The notes beneath the pieces were generated by a model. That model was not told the DNA's origin. It was given only the letters and a program-made list of their open reading frames with translations, and ran no database searches. This document shows positions 41,547 to 52,970 of a stretch of 64,000 bases of DNA, in pieces; position 1 is the stretch's first letter; the number at the start of each line of letters is the position of its first letter. The DNA is from Reticulitermes speratus (lineage: Eukaryota; Arthropoda; Insecta; Blattodea; Rhinotermitidae), in assembly GCA_021186555.1 (NCBI GenBank), contig JAJKFL010000011.1:4904501-4968500 (forward strand), read 5' to 3'. The position numbers were made by a program, and so were the translations under genes.

Positions 41547-42490
41547 ATGCTGCACACTGTATTGCACACGTTCTAAAGTCTGCGGTAAGATGTCAGCAGT
41601 AGCAGCACGGATATGTTCTTTAAGGTCGTGAATGGTAAGTAAGCGGGTTTGGTACACAAGTGACTTCAGATGACCCAACAGGAAAAAATGTAGGGGCGTG
41701 AGAGTCGGGGACCTTGGTGACCATTCGATTGACCACTGCGCTCAATCCATCGCACGAGAAGAACTTCCTTCAACCAGTTTCGCACCTCGCCAGCGAAATG
41801 GGGTGGTGGTCCATCCTACTGAACGTAAATTCGACGTCGTAATGCAAGTGGCATTTCACACACGTAAGGTTCCAAAATATGATTCAACAACTGGATGTAT
41901 CGTTCTGCGTCCACTAATCCTTCCAGAAAGACAGGTCGCAGAAGAGTGTTTCCATATACAGCGCAGCACACGGTTATTCCTACTGGGGTTCTGTGATGAG
42001 CATCATCTGCGACATGAGGATTGTGCTGCGCCCAGTACCCGGTGTTGTGTCGGTTTACGTACACACTTAAGTGGAAATATGCTTTATCGCTAAACAATGA
42101 AGCCTTCATTCATAAAATTAGCCTCGGTGATCTGTATCATCTCCATATAATTATTGTACAAAATGTATCTTGTAAGGTGAAATTCGTGACGTTGCATCAT
42201 TCGGCATACACAAGTCTGTGTATCATTTCAGATGCAAATTTTCTAACCGATCGTTGTGGACGTACTGCGATCTTGGCAAGTACAACCATACTGCTTTCAT
42301 CATCAGTTGCGGTTCGCGGGCAACCTAGTTTTGGTTCGTCCGAAACACTTCGGGTCACGTGAAAGTCTCGAATAAATTCGACCAACATAACGCTGTCCAG
42401 GTCGTGGCCTGTTCGGATGATGACGGTGACATTTTTCAGCTGTCTGTCTTTGACTAAGGCCAGAGGCATGCGAAAGAGCAATTCCCGCCT
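41547..42490 (-). pseudogene. Broken IS630/Tc1/mariner-type transposase
   Basis: Read 5' to 3' on the minus strand: a DNA-binding region with SDEPKLGCPRT and RPQRSVRKFASEM (near 42290-42400), then FSDKAYFHL around the first catalytic Asp (about 42080-42109), then VQ, a stop, and DGPPPHF around the second catalytic Asp (near 41820), RWIER, and in a shifted frame SPRSPTLTPLHFFLLG, where the third catalytic Asp is His and the preceding SPD is SPT. The tail LKSLVYQTRL ends at about 41547, where the 35-bp array begins. At least two frameshifts and one stop separate the blocks. It is a dead copy of the family also seen at 15.3-15.9 kb. Confidence 0.85.
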
Positions 42491-43324
42491 TTTCCTGAAA
42501 ACGTACCTGTCATTTATATCACCCAGTATGTGTTATTCCACTTGCAACAGAAACCGCTAATGTTCCCTATGACAGCATATATCTGAGACACTCTGTATAT
42601 ATATGTATATATGCATATCCGAAACAGATACAGAATTCTATATCAATTGATATCCCTAGAAAAAGTGGACTTTCACTTCAACACCACCACCATCCCCAAC
42701 ACTTGACAAGCTGTTAGGTTTCAAACCTCTGAACAAATAAAGGCGATAGCCAAACTCACGTACGATAATCTCAGATCCTGAAGGTCGCTGGACGCAAAGA
42801 GGATAGAAACAGTCGGAGTAATGGATATACTTAATTTTCACAAGGCTAGTCTCCTGATTACGTGAACGAAAACGAACCACAGCATTGAATTAGCCAGATA
42901 TCTGCAATCAATTATTCTTTCACGGCGATAAAGCAGACGGGATTATAAGCAATAAAATACAGGCAGCAAACTTTCTCCTGTTTTGCGGATGGAAGCTCGC
43001 GGTGTGTGGTCGGCACTAACCTGTGAACTCGGGGTATATTGGGCTTGGATCGAAACCCACATAACAGACATTCTGTTCTCCGTGGCTTTCGTCAGCATTT
43101 AAAGGAAAAATTATGGAAAAATACGATACACAGTCCATGACTGGTTCTATATGATTCGACTGGCCACTCGTAGACTTGTTATTTCTCATTCTACGACAAT
43201 GTTAACAGTTCAATTGATAGAATATATTCTACGACACACTACGCTTTAAGATTTCCTTCCTCACATGTATAATTCATGCTCTCCTAAATTGGAAGATCCA
43301 TTTAGGAATTCTAAAACCTGCAGT
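42491..43324. other. No recognisable feature
   Basis: May include the 5' end of the transposon whose gene lies at 41.5-42.5 kb, but I could not find its inverted repeat. A (TATA)n-like tract lies near 42596. Confidence 0.45.
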
Positions 43325-44176
43325 TGCATCTAGTCTATAGGTTACAGCAGCTAGTCTATAGGTTACAGCAGCTAGTCTATAGGTTACAGCATCTAGTCTA
43401 TAGGTTACAGCATCTAGTCTATAGGTTACAGCAGCTAGTCTATAGGTTACAGCATCTAGTCTATAGGTTACAGCATCTAGTCTATAGGTTACAGCAGCTA
43501 GTCTATAGGTTACAGCATCTAGTCTATAGGTTACAGCATCTAGTCTATAGGTTACAGCATCTAGTCTATAGGTTACAGCAACCAGTCTATAGGTTACAGC
43601 AACTAGTCTACAGGTTACAGCAGCTAGTCTATAGGTTACAGCAGCTAGTCTATAGGTTACAGCATCTAGTCTATAGGTTACAGCATCTAGTCTATAGGTT
43701 ACAGCAACTAGTCTATAGGTTACAGCATCTAGTCTATAGGTTACAGCAACTAGTCTATAGGTTACAGCAGCTAGTCTATAGGTTACAGCATCTAGTCTAT
43801 AGGTTACAGCATCTAGTCTATAGGTTACAGCAACTAGTCTATAGGTTACAGCAACTAGTCTACAGGTTACAGCAGCTAGTCTATAGGTTAGAGCAGCTAG
43901 TCTATAGGTTACAGCAGCTAGTCTATAGGTTACAGCATCTAGTCTATAGGTTACAGCAACTAGTCTATAGGTTACAGCAGCTAGTCTATAGGTTATAGCA
44001 GCTAGTCTATAGGTTACAGCAGCTAGTCTATAGGTTACAGCATCTAGTCTATAGGTTACAGCAGCTAGTCTATAGGTTACAGTATCTAGTCTATAGGTTA
44101 CAGCAGCTAGTCTATAGGTTACAGCAGCTAGTCTATAGGTTACAGCAGCTAGTCTATAGGTTACAGCAGCTAGTCT
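43325..44176. repeat. Tandem array, 21-bp unit, about 40 copies
   Basis: Unit GGTTACAGCAGCTAGTCTAT plus A. Two positions vary in step (CAGCAG, CAGCAT and CAACTAG), giving three monomer types that recur in similar orders. A 224-codon frame of LVYRLQQ/LVYRLQH repeats results from the multiple-of-3 unit. Confidence 0.97.
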
Positions 44177-44591
44177 ATTCTTCCGTTATTGAATTATTTC
44201 CACGGACTAAGTTACAAATATTATTTCATAATTTCACTCCTCGCTATATCCCCACAAGTCATATTTACTCTGAATTAACGGTATCATCTGAATACGCTAC
44301 ACGTACGCAGTGGAGGGAAGTACGGAGAATCTGCCGTGCTGCTCTGAGCAGAGGGCACGTATTCCAGGAACTGTTAATTGCGGCGGAAGGACCTCGCGCA
44401 TAATAACATTAGCACCGTACATCCGACTGCCGCTCGTCTCGCCACGACTCAGCATCTCACCAGCACTTTAGGTAACAGGATCGTACGGATGAACTACCGG
44501 CCTGTCACTAAACGTAACGTGGGAAATACGTAGAAGCAGCACTACTATTACTACTATAGGTAGTATTTGTGTTAGTAGCAGCGGTAGTGTC
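44177..44591. other. No recognisable feature
   Basis: Unique sequence; AGTAG-rich microsatellite at the junction with SINE-B. Confidence 0.45.
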
Positions 44592-44845
44592 GATCCCAGT
44601 GGCCGTGCGGTCTAAGGCGTGGGTCTGCGGCCGCTCGCTTACTAGGATTGTGGGTTCGAATCCCACCGGGGACATGGATGTCTGTCTGTTGTGAGTGTTG
44701 TGTGTTGTCAGGTAGAGGTCTCTGCGACGGGCTGGTCCCTCGTCCAGAGGAGTCCTACGAGTGTGGTGTGTCTAAAATGTGTGACCGTCAAGCCTCGAAA
44801 AATAAGGCGGCCTAGGCCCCCAAGGGGCTGTCGAGCCATTGGGAA
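44592..44845 (+). mobile_element. SINE-B, full length
   Basis: GATCCCAGTGGCCGTGCGGT, B box GGGTTCGAATCCC, body GGTAGAGGTCTCTGCGACGG, end CAAGGGGCTGTCGAGCC. AGCAGCGGTAGT before and AGCAGCAGTAGT after may be the TSD within a microsatellite. Confidence 0.9.
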
Positions 44846-45318
44846 AAAAGCAGCAGCAGTAGTAGTAGCAACAGCAGCAGTAATAATATATCAAGACCTT
44901 GTTTTACACCCTAGTCGTGTTCCTGAGAAGGTGGGCGTAAATCAAAAATTATATTCATACACCAAATAATGGAATAGGTAGGGAATAGCGTAATAGAGTG
45001 CAGCCAGCAAAAGGGCGTTAAACCGAAAATGAGAGGGCGTAAATTAAGAATTGGGGTAAATTGGCATGGGGCATTAAAGCAAAAAGGGGTAAAACAAGTG
45101 CGGTTACGTGTAAACGGGTTTATAGGCGTGTTTCGCAGCTGAGGTTATTTGCGCCAGCCGACCAATTGCTCCACATGATGTTCTGGTCTCACGGTACTGA
45201 TAGCTTGTTAGTTATGACGTATAAGAAGTTAAAGGGGCGGAGATAATGAATGGTCAGTAAAAACGCTAGATCTCGGTTTAAAACATTCAGGATCATTATG
45301 CAGTACTTGAGTAAGTAT
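44846..45318. other. No recognisable feature
   Basis: Begins with an (AGC)n/(AGT)n tract, then unique sequence with GGGCGTAAA motifs repeated loosely near 44930-45060. Confidence 0.45.
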
Positions 45319-45638
45319 GTGCGGCTAACTAACTGACTAACTAACTAACTAACTGACTGAAACTGACTGACTGACTAACTAACTGGCTGACTGACTAACT
45401 GACTGACACTGACTGACTAACTGACACTGAATAACTAACTAACTAACTGACTGACTAACTATCTAACTGACTGACACTGACTAACTGACTGACACTAACT
45501 AAATAACTAACTGACTGGCTGACTAACTAACTGACTGGCACTGACTAACTAACTGACTATCTAACTGACTGACACTGACTAACTAGCTAACTGACTAACT
45601 AACTAAGTAACTAACTAACTGACTGGCTGACTGACTAA
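45319..45638. repeat. Compound microsatellite (AACT)n/(GACT)n
   Basis: About 320 bp of AACT, GACT and CACT tetranucleotides in mixed blocks, leading into repeat H at 45639. Confidence 0.95.
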
Positions 45639-45745
45639 CTCCACGGAGCAGTCCTTCTTGACACGCTAAGAGCTCCTCAGCTAATCAACAAATTTCCGGC
45701 ATTTTATGGAACCCGAAGGTTCATCACCGTGATTACAAAAGCCCG
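45639..45745 (+). repeat. Dispersed repeat H, copy 2
   Basis: CTCCACGGAGCAG, AAATTTCC.GCATTTTATGGAACCCGAA, GGTTCATCACCG, AGCCCGC, parallel to 3501-3612 (dot marks a gap). Both copies follow an AACT microsatellite, so the tetranucleotide may be the 5' or 3' tail of the element. Confidence 0.7.
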
Positions 45746-45756
45746 CAAATTGTTCC

Positions 45757-46049
45757 TAAAGGCAAAGGTGAATTTCACCCTGTAACTTCCCATAGACGTA
45801 TAGAAGGGTGTAAAGGTATAGCTGTACTCTTTCTCTAACCTCCGCGCTAGACCTGGGTGGGAGGTCAACGCCACGCCACGGCCGCTTTACCCCCCGAAAA
45901 AGAGACCCGGTACCTATTATACGGGAGGCTGGGTGCAACCCTGGACCGATCTGAAGAGGTGCGGAAAATCTAGACCCCACCAGGATTCGATCCCCGAACC
46001 GTCCATCCCGTAGCGAGTCGCTGTACCGACTGCGCTTTCCCAGCCCACC
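45757..46049 (-). mobile_element. SINE-D copy
   Basis: Minus strand: GGCTGGGAAAGCGCAGTCGG head, B box GGGATCGAATCC, body complement GAGACCCGGTACCTATTATA and GAGGTCAACGCCACGCCACG. No TSD seen. Confidence 0.85.
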
Positions 46050-46355
46050 CACCTGTCCCTATCCTGAGCCAACTCATTCGCTACCTATAACCAATTACCC
46101 ACCTACGCCGCCGCGTAACAACCCAGAAGAGCGAGGGCCTCAACTGCACACCGGCGGAAGCCTGAAACCTCGCATGTTTTGTCTCTTTTTTGAGTATGTA
46201 TTACTGAAAGCATAAAATTATGTAAGTCTTGGCAGTACCACTTGTTGACTTGTAAAATATCTCCCTGGTAATGATCTGTATTGATCAAAACTTGCAGATT
46301 AATTAACGACATTCACAACTAATTATGTTCCTTGTGAGGTATTTCGTCACATGTA

Positions 46356-46656
46356 AAGGTAAAAGGTAAAGCAATCCCATTACAGGCCTGGACAGGCCCT
46401 TAGGGCTCCAGGAGGTTGAGGCTCCCAGATTTCTATACAATCGGCACATGAAGGTGGTAAGGTTGTCAGCCCTACGCACCGGCCGCCTTTACCACCCACG
46501 AAATATTCCTGGTACTCATTTCTGTTAGAGGCTGAGGGCCACAGTGCGACCGAAAGGATTGTGTTAATGAAAAATTCCAATGACACCATCGGGAATCGAA
46601 CCCGCGACCTTCCGGCTTGTAGCGCAGTGCCTCAACCAACTGCACCACCGCTGCCC
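46356..46656 (-). mobile_element. SINE-C with perfect 13-bp TSD
   Basis: Minus-strand full copy: CCTGGACAGGCCCTTAGGGC end at left, B-box complement GGGAATCGAACCCGCGACCT and head CAACTGCACCACCGCTG at right. TSD TTCGTCACATGTA at 46343-46355 and 46657-46669. A GGCGGAAGCCTGAAA scrap of the foldback-family terminus lies just upstream at about 46135. Confidence 0.93.
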
Positions 46657-46669
46657 TTCGTCACATGTA

Positions 46670-47407
46670 GGACTTGTAATACATGAAGATGCAATAAACA
46701 AATTTAAGACTATGTTACAATACCTACACTAGTTTAAGAAATAAGTATACGTACGGTCACAGTACCATAGTCTTTTACTGAATTATACACTCTAAACAAT
46801 CACAGGCCAACAGCAACTGAGAGTACGACTCGGCCGAAGCAGTCGACTCTAGCTGCCAATCCCTCCAATGACACTGCGACCATCAGAAATGCAAGCCAAA
46901 TGGTGATGTTACTATATAAAATGGAGGCAATACGGCACTTCGAAATTTCGGTAACCACCTGCTAGAGTACACGTATAATAACGCAAAAGACGTAGATACA
47001 GAAGGACTTAGCAGACGACAAATCTGTTCGCATCTGTTGAATATCTATGGGTTGGAAAATTGTGAAGACAGCAGAAGATACGGGTGGACCCACAAGGGAT
47101 GCCCAAAACCAACTACAGTTGTGTACGAAATACTAACATAAAGCTTTTAAGTAATTTAAAAATGAAATGGTCTGACGATTTTGTGTTAGAGTCGGTGCAA
47201 ACACCGGGGGCTCCTTTCTCGGCAACAGCAGAGTCACTGCATTCTCTAAAGCGTCCAGACAGTCTCTGGGAGTCCACAAATGGGTAATGAGGACTCTCTT
47301 TTGGGCCACAGTGTAAAATAACCACTAATCTCAATCTAAAACAGAGATTATGCATACATGGATCTATACCTCCACACGTTTTAATGGCATGGCGCTTGAC
47401 AACATTA
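46670..47407. other. No recognisable feature
   Basis: Unique sequence; overlapping ORFs of 67 and 107 codons on opposite strands are not recognisable. Confidence 0.5.
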
Positions 47408-47535
47408 GGGTACACAAATCCCGGGCGCCAGGTCACCGTGGCGACTAAATTTTGTACGGTGGTGCCTAATTTTTGTGAGTCCCCATCTTTCTGGCACCTA
47501 AAAATTTAGGCGTCTCCTACATTTGTGGAACATTT
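47408..47535. mobile_element. Small hAT-like MITE, diverged
   Basis: Ends AGGGTACACAAAT and ATTTGTGTACTCCT are inverted. The interior CCCGGGCGCCAGGTCACCGT and GGCGACTAAATTTTGTA matches the element at 50380-50549. No clear 8-bp duplication. Confidence 0.6.
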
Positions 47536-47964
47536 GTGTACTCCTGACGTGAAGGCTGCGTGCCTGTATTGTCCTATTTACACACTGCTTATTCCGGCGC
47601 TGTGGTGGGAATGAAATTAAGGAAAGACAAATGACATCATTACCGTTTGGGAAAGCAGACGCGCATTGACGTTAATATTCCAGCAACTATCTCGTAATAC
47701 TTTGAATATTAAATCTGTTTAACATGGTTAATGATGCCTACAATAAATCCTGGGGTTTCATTTGCAAACCTTGCCAAATTAAACGGCACATTGTGACCGA
47801 TATGCCACGTTACAGCATGGCTTTTAGTTTTTATACGACCTTACGGACGCATTTACGAAAATGTTTAAAATCACGAAATGACACAAGAGTACATATATAT
47901 ATATATTACAAAGTTTAAAACCAAATAATAAAAAAAGGAATTCGGTATGTTTAGGTACGACATT
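47536..47964. other. No recognisable feature
   Basis: Unique sequence with a (TA)n tract at about 47892-47905. Confidence 0.45.
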
Positions 47965-48217
47965 CTGGCCTGGAGTGGGGTAGTCGGTGTAGCGGCTAGC
48001 TACGGGCTGGACGGTCCGGGAATCGAAACTCGGTGGGGGTGAGATTTTCCGCACCCGTCCAGAAGGGCCCTGGGGCCCACCCAGCCTCCTGTAAAATGGA
48101 CACTGGGGTCTCTTTCCCGGGGGTAAAGCGGCCGAGGCGTGGCGTTGACCATTTACTCACATCTAGAGCCTTCACGGCCTGTTCTAGAACAAAATTTACC
48201 TTTACCTTTACCTCAGC
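47965..48217 (+). mobile_element. SINE-D with TSD
   Basis: GGAGTGGGGTAGTCGGTGTA head, B box GGGAATCGAAACTC, body GGGGCCCACCCAGCCTCCTG and CCCGGGGGTAAAGCGGCCGA, end TTTACCTTTACCTTTACC. Flanking TACGACA (47956-47962 and 48218-48224) is a 7-bp TSD. Confidence 0.87.
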
Positions 48218-48224
48218 TACGACA

Positions 48225-48991
48225 ATTACAGAACTTGTTCTCTCGTCATTTAATAGCGCTGTTTCACTTACAACAAAAGTAATCTTATAACTTAAGAGTT
48301 TTGGCAGTGGTTGTGGCTTATTTAAAACACCCTCCCAGGCATTCCCTTTGAAGTGATATGGGAAATTTATCAAGCCTAGAAGCCAGATGTATTACCGCTG
48401 TTCTAGACTGATTGCTATTACTGTAAACAAGCTGCGGCTAGAACACCAAGCTACAGATATCCGTCAGTAGATCGGTGTGCGAGTGGCTTTATTACTTTCA
48501 TCTTAAATGTCAAAGAATTTGCAAAGCACTTGTATTTGTTTCTTATAAAAGACTCAAAAAAATCAGGTTTACTTTCTTGAATCCTTTAGTGACTACAAAG
48601 GAGGTCAGAACGTCGTGGAGTTTGGTCGTCAGTTAGGCTACAACCTGAGCGCATCTCTTCAGGGAGAGAAGAACTTGAGTGGGGAATGCCAGAGAATCCT
48701 TTAAGAATTTATTTCTCCTAGATGCAGTGGGCCGCAAACTTCCTTCACTTTCATAAATATTCAATCTTAAAGCGGAAAGAATGAAATCGAGCTCAAGCTG
48801 CAGCACACGCGTTACTACAAAAATTGAAACAAGACAGCCAGTACCAGACTAATGTCTGCAAGATGAAGACCGAAAAGAAAACGGGGGAGGGGGGGGGGGG
48901 TGGAGGTGTGGCGTTAGACGAGCCTCTGTTGTTGCTTGTTCTGTCAGCTTAACTAAACACACAAACACACCATAACAGCTTGAAGATTCAA
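48225..48991. other. No gene seen; 12-base G run
   Basis: Unique sequence. GGGGGAGG leads into a 12-G run at 48889-48900, then TGGAGG. Confidence 0.5.
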
Positions 48992-49230
48992 GTCTTTTGG
49001 GACATTACGATGTGCTGACTTGAAAATAGCTAATGACGTTTCGGTGAATCGTGCTGCGTCCCTCTTCAGGTTCCTGCAGTCCAGGAAGTACAGCCACGTA
49101 GCAAATACACTAACTGCATCCCCACAACACCCTTATTGAACTTTGTATTTCTTTGGACTGCTGCACCCTAAGGATGGAGACACTACACTCCTCCGATTTC
49201 GACAAGTTGTAACATACCAGAAGATTTGAA
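48992..49230. mobile_element. Foldback relic with opposed hammerhead-like motifs
   Basis: Minus strand near 49018-49071: CCTGAAGAGGGACGCAGCAC...CACCGAAACGTCATTAG. Plus strand near 49167-49215: CCCTAAGGATGGAGACACTA...TCCGATTTCGACAAG. Both are preceded by GGACTGC(A/T)G. Arms are diverged, so an old copy. Confidence 0.5.
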
Positions 49231-49264
49231 TTTTCATATACCCTGCAGTCAGAAGATCATATCT

Positions 49265-49600
49265 TGTGCTCGCAAAACACATTCAAAAACGAGTTACTGC
49301 ACAGCTAGAAACACGTTTAAGAATCAATTATTGCGCTCGTAAACATAATTTAAAAAATCGATTATTGAACACGTAAAAAACATATTTAAAAATCAATTAC
49401 TACACACGTAAAACACGTTTAACATTAATTATTGCACACACAAAAATAAGTTTAGAATTCAATTATTACACAAGTAAAACACGTTTAACAATCCATTTTT
49501 TAATATTTAAAAACATGTTCAAAAATCAATTTTTGCGCACGCAAAAACACGTTTAAAAGCTAATATTGCCCACGTAAAAACACGTTTCAAAATCAACTGA
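49265..49600. repeat. Degenerate tandem array, about 35-40 bp, about 9 units
   Basis: Loose repeats of CACGTAAAACACGTTTAA and AATCAATTATTGCACAC with many indels. Oldest-looking array in the window. Confidence 0.8.
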
Positions 49601-49739
49601 ACCTAGATACCCAACACAGAAAGCGTCACAAGAAGACGCCGCACGGGCAGTCAGGAATCTAGAAGTCTATTTCCAGATACCAATACAGCCCTCTTAGTAC
49701 AAAAATTATCGATTTTGCTTCCAGGGCGTACAAAAATTA

Positions 49740-50283
49740 AAAAGATACAGGACAGGTAATGCATGTATAAACAAAATATTGAGGAGCGTTCGCGTAACTA
49801 TTGTTGCCGTGGAAAGCAATAAGTATTACATATTCTGAGTGTGTGTCTGTAGCCTTAGTTATCCAACATGCAAAGCACATGCGCCGTATTATATTGTCAT
49901 CTGTGGCCTGTCTGGCTCTACCATATTTTTCCACATTATCTCATAAACGGCACAATTTTCGGAAAATAGTTATTGAACATGAAATCTGTTTTGATTTCCT
50001 CTAAAACTTTTATCTAAAACATTTCTCATTATAAGAATTCGGCAAGATATTGTCATGATGTACAAAGGTCTTCATGTGAAGTGCCCATTATTATTGTCAG
50101 AATTTAATGAAACTTGAATTTTCACGACAGATTTTCGAAAAATTCAGAAATATAAAATTTCATGAAAATCCGTATAGCGGGAACCGAGTTGTTCAACGCG
50201 GACGGACAGACACACAGACGTATGGACAGACAAAAATGACGAAGCTAACGGTAGCTTTTCGCAGTTTTGCGAAATGCGCCTAA
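49740..50283 (+). mobile_element. Helitron-like element, copy 3
   Basis: GAGCGTTCGCGTAACTATTG, CATGCAAAGCACATGCGCCG, GACAGACAAAAATGACGAAG, hairpin TTCGCAGTTTTGCGAA (50258-50273), ATGCGC, CTAA (50280-50283). Most complete 3' end among the plus-strand copies. Confidence 0.68.
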
Positions 50284-50379
50284 AAACCACAGACGCGTAA
50301 GATCAAACATCTCTGCCGGCAAAACTTGATACAAATGGCAATCCGTCGTTGACATGAGACTGCTGACCGTATCATATTA

Positions 50380-50549
50380 CAGGGTTGCAAAATTCCCGGG
50401 CGCTAGGTCGCCATGGCGACTACATTTTGTAAGATGGCGCCCAATATCTGATGGTCCTTAGTATGGAACTTGCTTCACATCACCATTCTGGCGTCTATAA
50501 TTTTGAAGTGGTTACTAGTTTTTTTTTTTTTTTTTATTTGTGAACCCTG
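50380..50549. mobile_element. hAT-like MITE (170 bp) with perfect 8-bp TSD
   Basis: CAGGGTTGCAAAATT at the left pairs with ATTTGTGAACCCTG at the right. TSD TCATATTA at 50372-50379 and 50550-50557. Eight-base duplications and CAGGG ends fit the hAT superfamily. Interior has a run of T at about 50519-50535 and no frame. Confidence 0.85.
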
Positions 50550-50655
50550 TCATATTACACGTGAGCAGGATACGTTCCTTAAAATGTGTGAAAGACAGAA
50601 ATTGGGTTCAACTTATATTCCATATTATTGAATAAAGCAGCATCAGTTTCTGACA

Positions 50656-50730
50656 GCGGAGGAACGGGTTCGATACAAGGGCAGTTCATGGGGGTTTGTA
50701 ATAGACCGAGTAGTACTGGGACAGATGTCT
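50656..50730 (+). mobile_element. SINE-A fragment
   Basis: GCGGAGGAACGGGTTCGATA, CAGTTCATGGGGGTTTGTAA, AGTACTGGGACAG: B box and early body, diverged. Confidence 0.55.
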
Positions 50731-51106
50731 GTCTGCTATTTCACTAACAACGAAGCATAATCCGACAGCAACGTCAATAAGACACTACATAAACTCACCT
50801 GCAAGGTTATTTGGTGTAGAATAATAGAACAATCAGGTACGCGATAAGCTTTTAGGGTTTAAGGGTTTTGGAGGAAGAGGCTATGCCCTATTTTAAGGTT
50901 GTTTCCCAGGGTTCGTGTTGCAAGTTAAGTCATGCTGATGAGCCGATTAAGTCTCGAAATTGTTACTTCCAAGTGTAAAGCTGATACGGTCAGTATCCGC
51001 AGTACAGCAGCAGACATAAGAATATACACATCACAAGCTACAGCTTTCCACGACATAGCAGGTACAGTCTTCCAAATATTTTACAAAAGCCCCAGTTAAC
51101 CACATT
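50731..51106. other. No recognisable feature
   Basis: Unique sequence. Confidence 0.45.
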
Positions 51107-51345
51107 TAATGTGTGGGTGTTTTTGTAATGTGCGTGTGTTTTTTTAATTGTGTGTGGGTGTTTTTGTAAGGTGTGGATGTTTTTGTTAAGGAGTGGATAT
51201 TGTTGTAAGGTGTGGATGTTTTTGTAATGTGTGGATGTTTTTGTTAAGGAGTGGATGTTTTTGTTAAGGTGTGGATGTTTTTGTTAAGGTGTGGATGTTT
51301 TTGTTAAGGTGTGGATGTTTTTGTAATGCGTGTGTGGTGTTCTAA
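51107..51345. repeat. Tandem array, about 20-21-bp unit, about 11 copies
   Basis: Unit GTGTGGATGTTTTTGTTAAG with GTAAG, GTAATG and AGGAGTGG variants; G/T-only in most units. Degenerate at the left. Confidence 0.88.
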
Positions 51346-51434
51346 TGTGTGTACTTGTACTTACTGTATGTATTTTGTTTGGTAATTGTGTATAGTTTGT
51401 TTTGTATTGTTACTTTTATGTATATTTATATGTC

Positions 51435-52170
51435 CATTTGTATTGTGTGTACTAGTGTAAGGACTACTGCCACCGGGTGAAAACATTTGTATTGTGTGTA
51501 CTAGTGTAAGGACTACTGCCACCAGGTGAAAACATTTGTATTGTGTGTACTAGTGTAAGGACTACTGCCACCGGGTGAAAACATTTGTATTGTGTGTACT
51601 AGTGTAAGGACTACTGCCACCGGGTGAAAACATTTGTATTGTGTGTACTAGTGTAAGGACTACTGCCACCGGGTGAAAACATTTGTATTGTGTGTACTAG
51701 TGTAAGGACTACTGCCACCGGGTGAAAACATTTGTATTGTGTGTACTAGTGTAAGGACTACTGCCACCGGATGAAAACATTTGTATTATGTGTACTAGTG
51801 TAAGGACTACTGCCACCGTGTGAAAACATTTGTATTGTGTGTACTAGTGTAAGGACTACTGCCACCGGGTGAAAACATTTGTATTATGTGTACTAGTGTA
51901 AGGACTACTGCCACCGTGTGAAAACATTTGTATTGTGTGTACTAGTGTAAGGACTACTGCCACCGTGTGAAAACATTTGTATTGTGTGTACTAGTGTAAG
52001 GACTACTGCCACCGGATGAAAACATTTGTATTATGTGTACTAGTGTAAGGACTACTGCCACCGTGTGAAAACATTTGTATTGTGTGTACTAGTGTAAGGA
52101 CTACTGCCACCGTGTGAAAACATTTGTATTGTGTGTACTAGTGTAAGGACTACTGCCACCGGGTGAAAAC
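51435..52170. repeat. Tandem array, 49-bp unit, 15 copies
   Basis: Unit CATTTGTATTGTGTGTACTA, GTGTAAGGACTACTGCCACC, GGGTGAAAA. Variants CCGTGTG, CCGGATG and TATTATG occur in blocks (for example the pair GGATG then TTATG twice), showing multi-unit duplication. Confidence 0.97.
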
Positions 52171-52930
52171 CAAATTGCAGTAAATAATAATAATAAAAAT
52201 AATAATACATTACAAATAAAGCGCATGCGTTAGAAAATATGTTAGTTAAAATATAAGCGACTTCACGAGAAAAATAAATAAAACGCTAGACGCATAAAAG
52301 GGATTCCATACACAAGATTCATAAAAATGTTAATAACAAGGAAGTTAAATAATCCATAGCCTCTGCAAAAATAAGTATAAATTATGATATACACGTAAAA
52401 TAATTTTATAAAAGAAATTGCATTCTTACAGGAATATACCTCCATTGTAAAAAATTACACAGTCACACAGAATGGGTAACGGAAAATAACAAACTAATAT
52501 ACTAATATAAACACACAATGACAACTAAACAGAAGGCAAGATTAAAGATTACTAATTTTGACTGTTTGTGAAATTTTAACCTCTTTTATACGTGGTAAAA
52601 TTGTATGCAAAATTCTGGTATCCTAGTCTCCACATTCCATTGTATGTTGCATTGCACTTTCTGTGCCATCTTTTATACTTAACCTTTTAAAGCCTAGCGG
52701 TTACGTTACGTTACGTACCACTAGGTTTTGAACATTCAAAAATTCTACGTGGTTATCACATTGCATTTATGTGTTGTGTATGGATCTCAGATCAAACAGC
52801 GACTTTTGCCTTATACAGCATTAACAGACTGGTTTTGTATAACCGAGGTGGAGAGTGTTTACTGCGCGGTACGCCCTGAGTCCTTATTTATAACAGACAC
52901 GTTTCGTCTTTAAAGGGTTAATAATCTCTA
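52171..52930. other. AT-rich, no gene seen; repeat relic at 52852-52922
   Basis: TGTTTACTGCGCGGTACG...AAAGGGTTA matches 18376-18455. (ACGTT)n near 52701-52716. Confidence 0.45.
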
Positions 52931-52970
52931 GGAAGATTGCTAAATATATTAGCCGAAACGTATACCATTA
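52931..52970 (+). ncRNA. Hammerhead-like relic
   Basis: GGAAGATTGCTAAATATATT then AGCCGAAACGTATACC: a GCTAA/TTAGC stem before GAAAC and a palindrome-like ACGTAT. The CUGANGA half is corrupted to AGGAAGA. Confidence 0.4.

Noticed and set aside
40630-41678. Overlapping 239-, 301- and 322-codon frames
   Set aside because: All three minus-strand frames of a stop-free 35-bp unit; only the first about 45 residues of the 322-codon frame are transposase-derived.
43324-43998. 224-codon LVYRLQQ-repeat frame
   Set aside because: Product of the 21-bp array.
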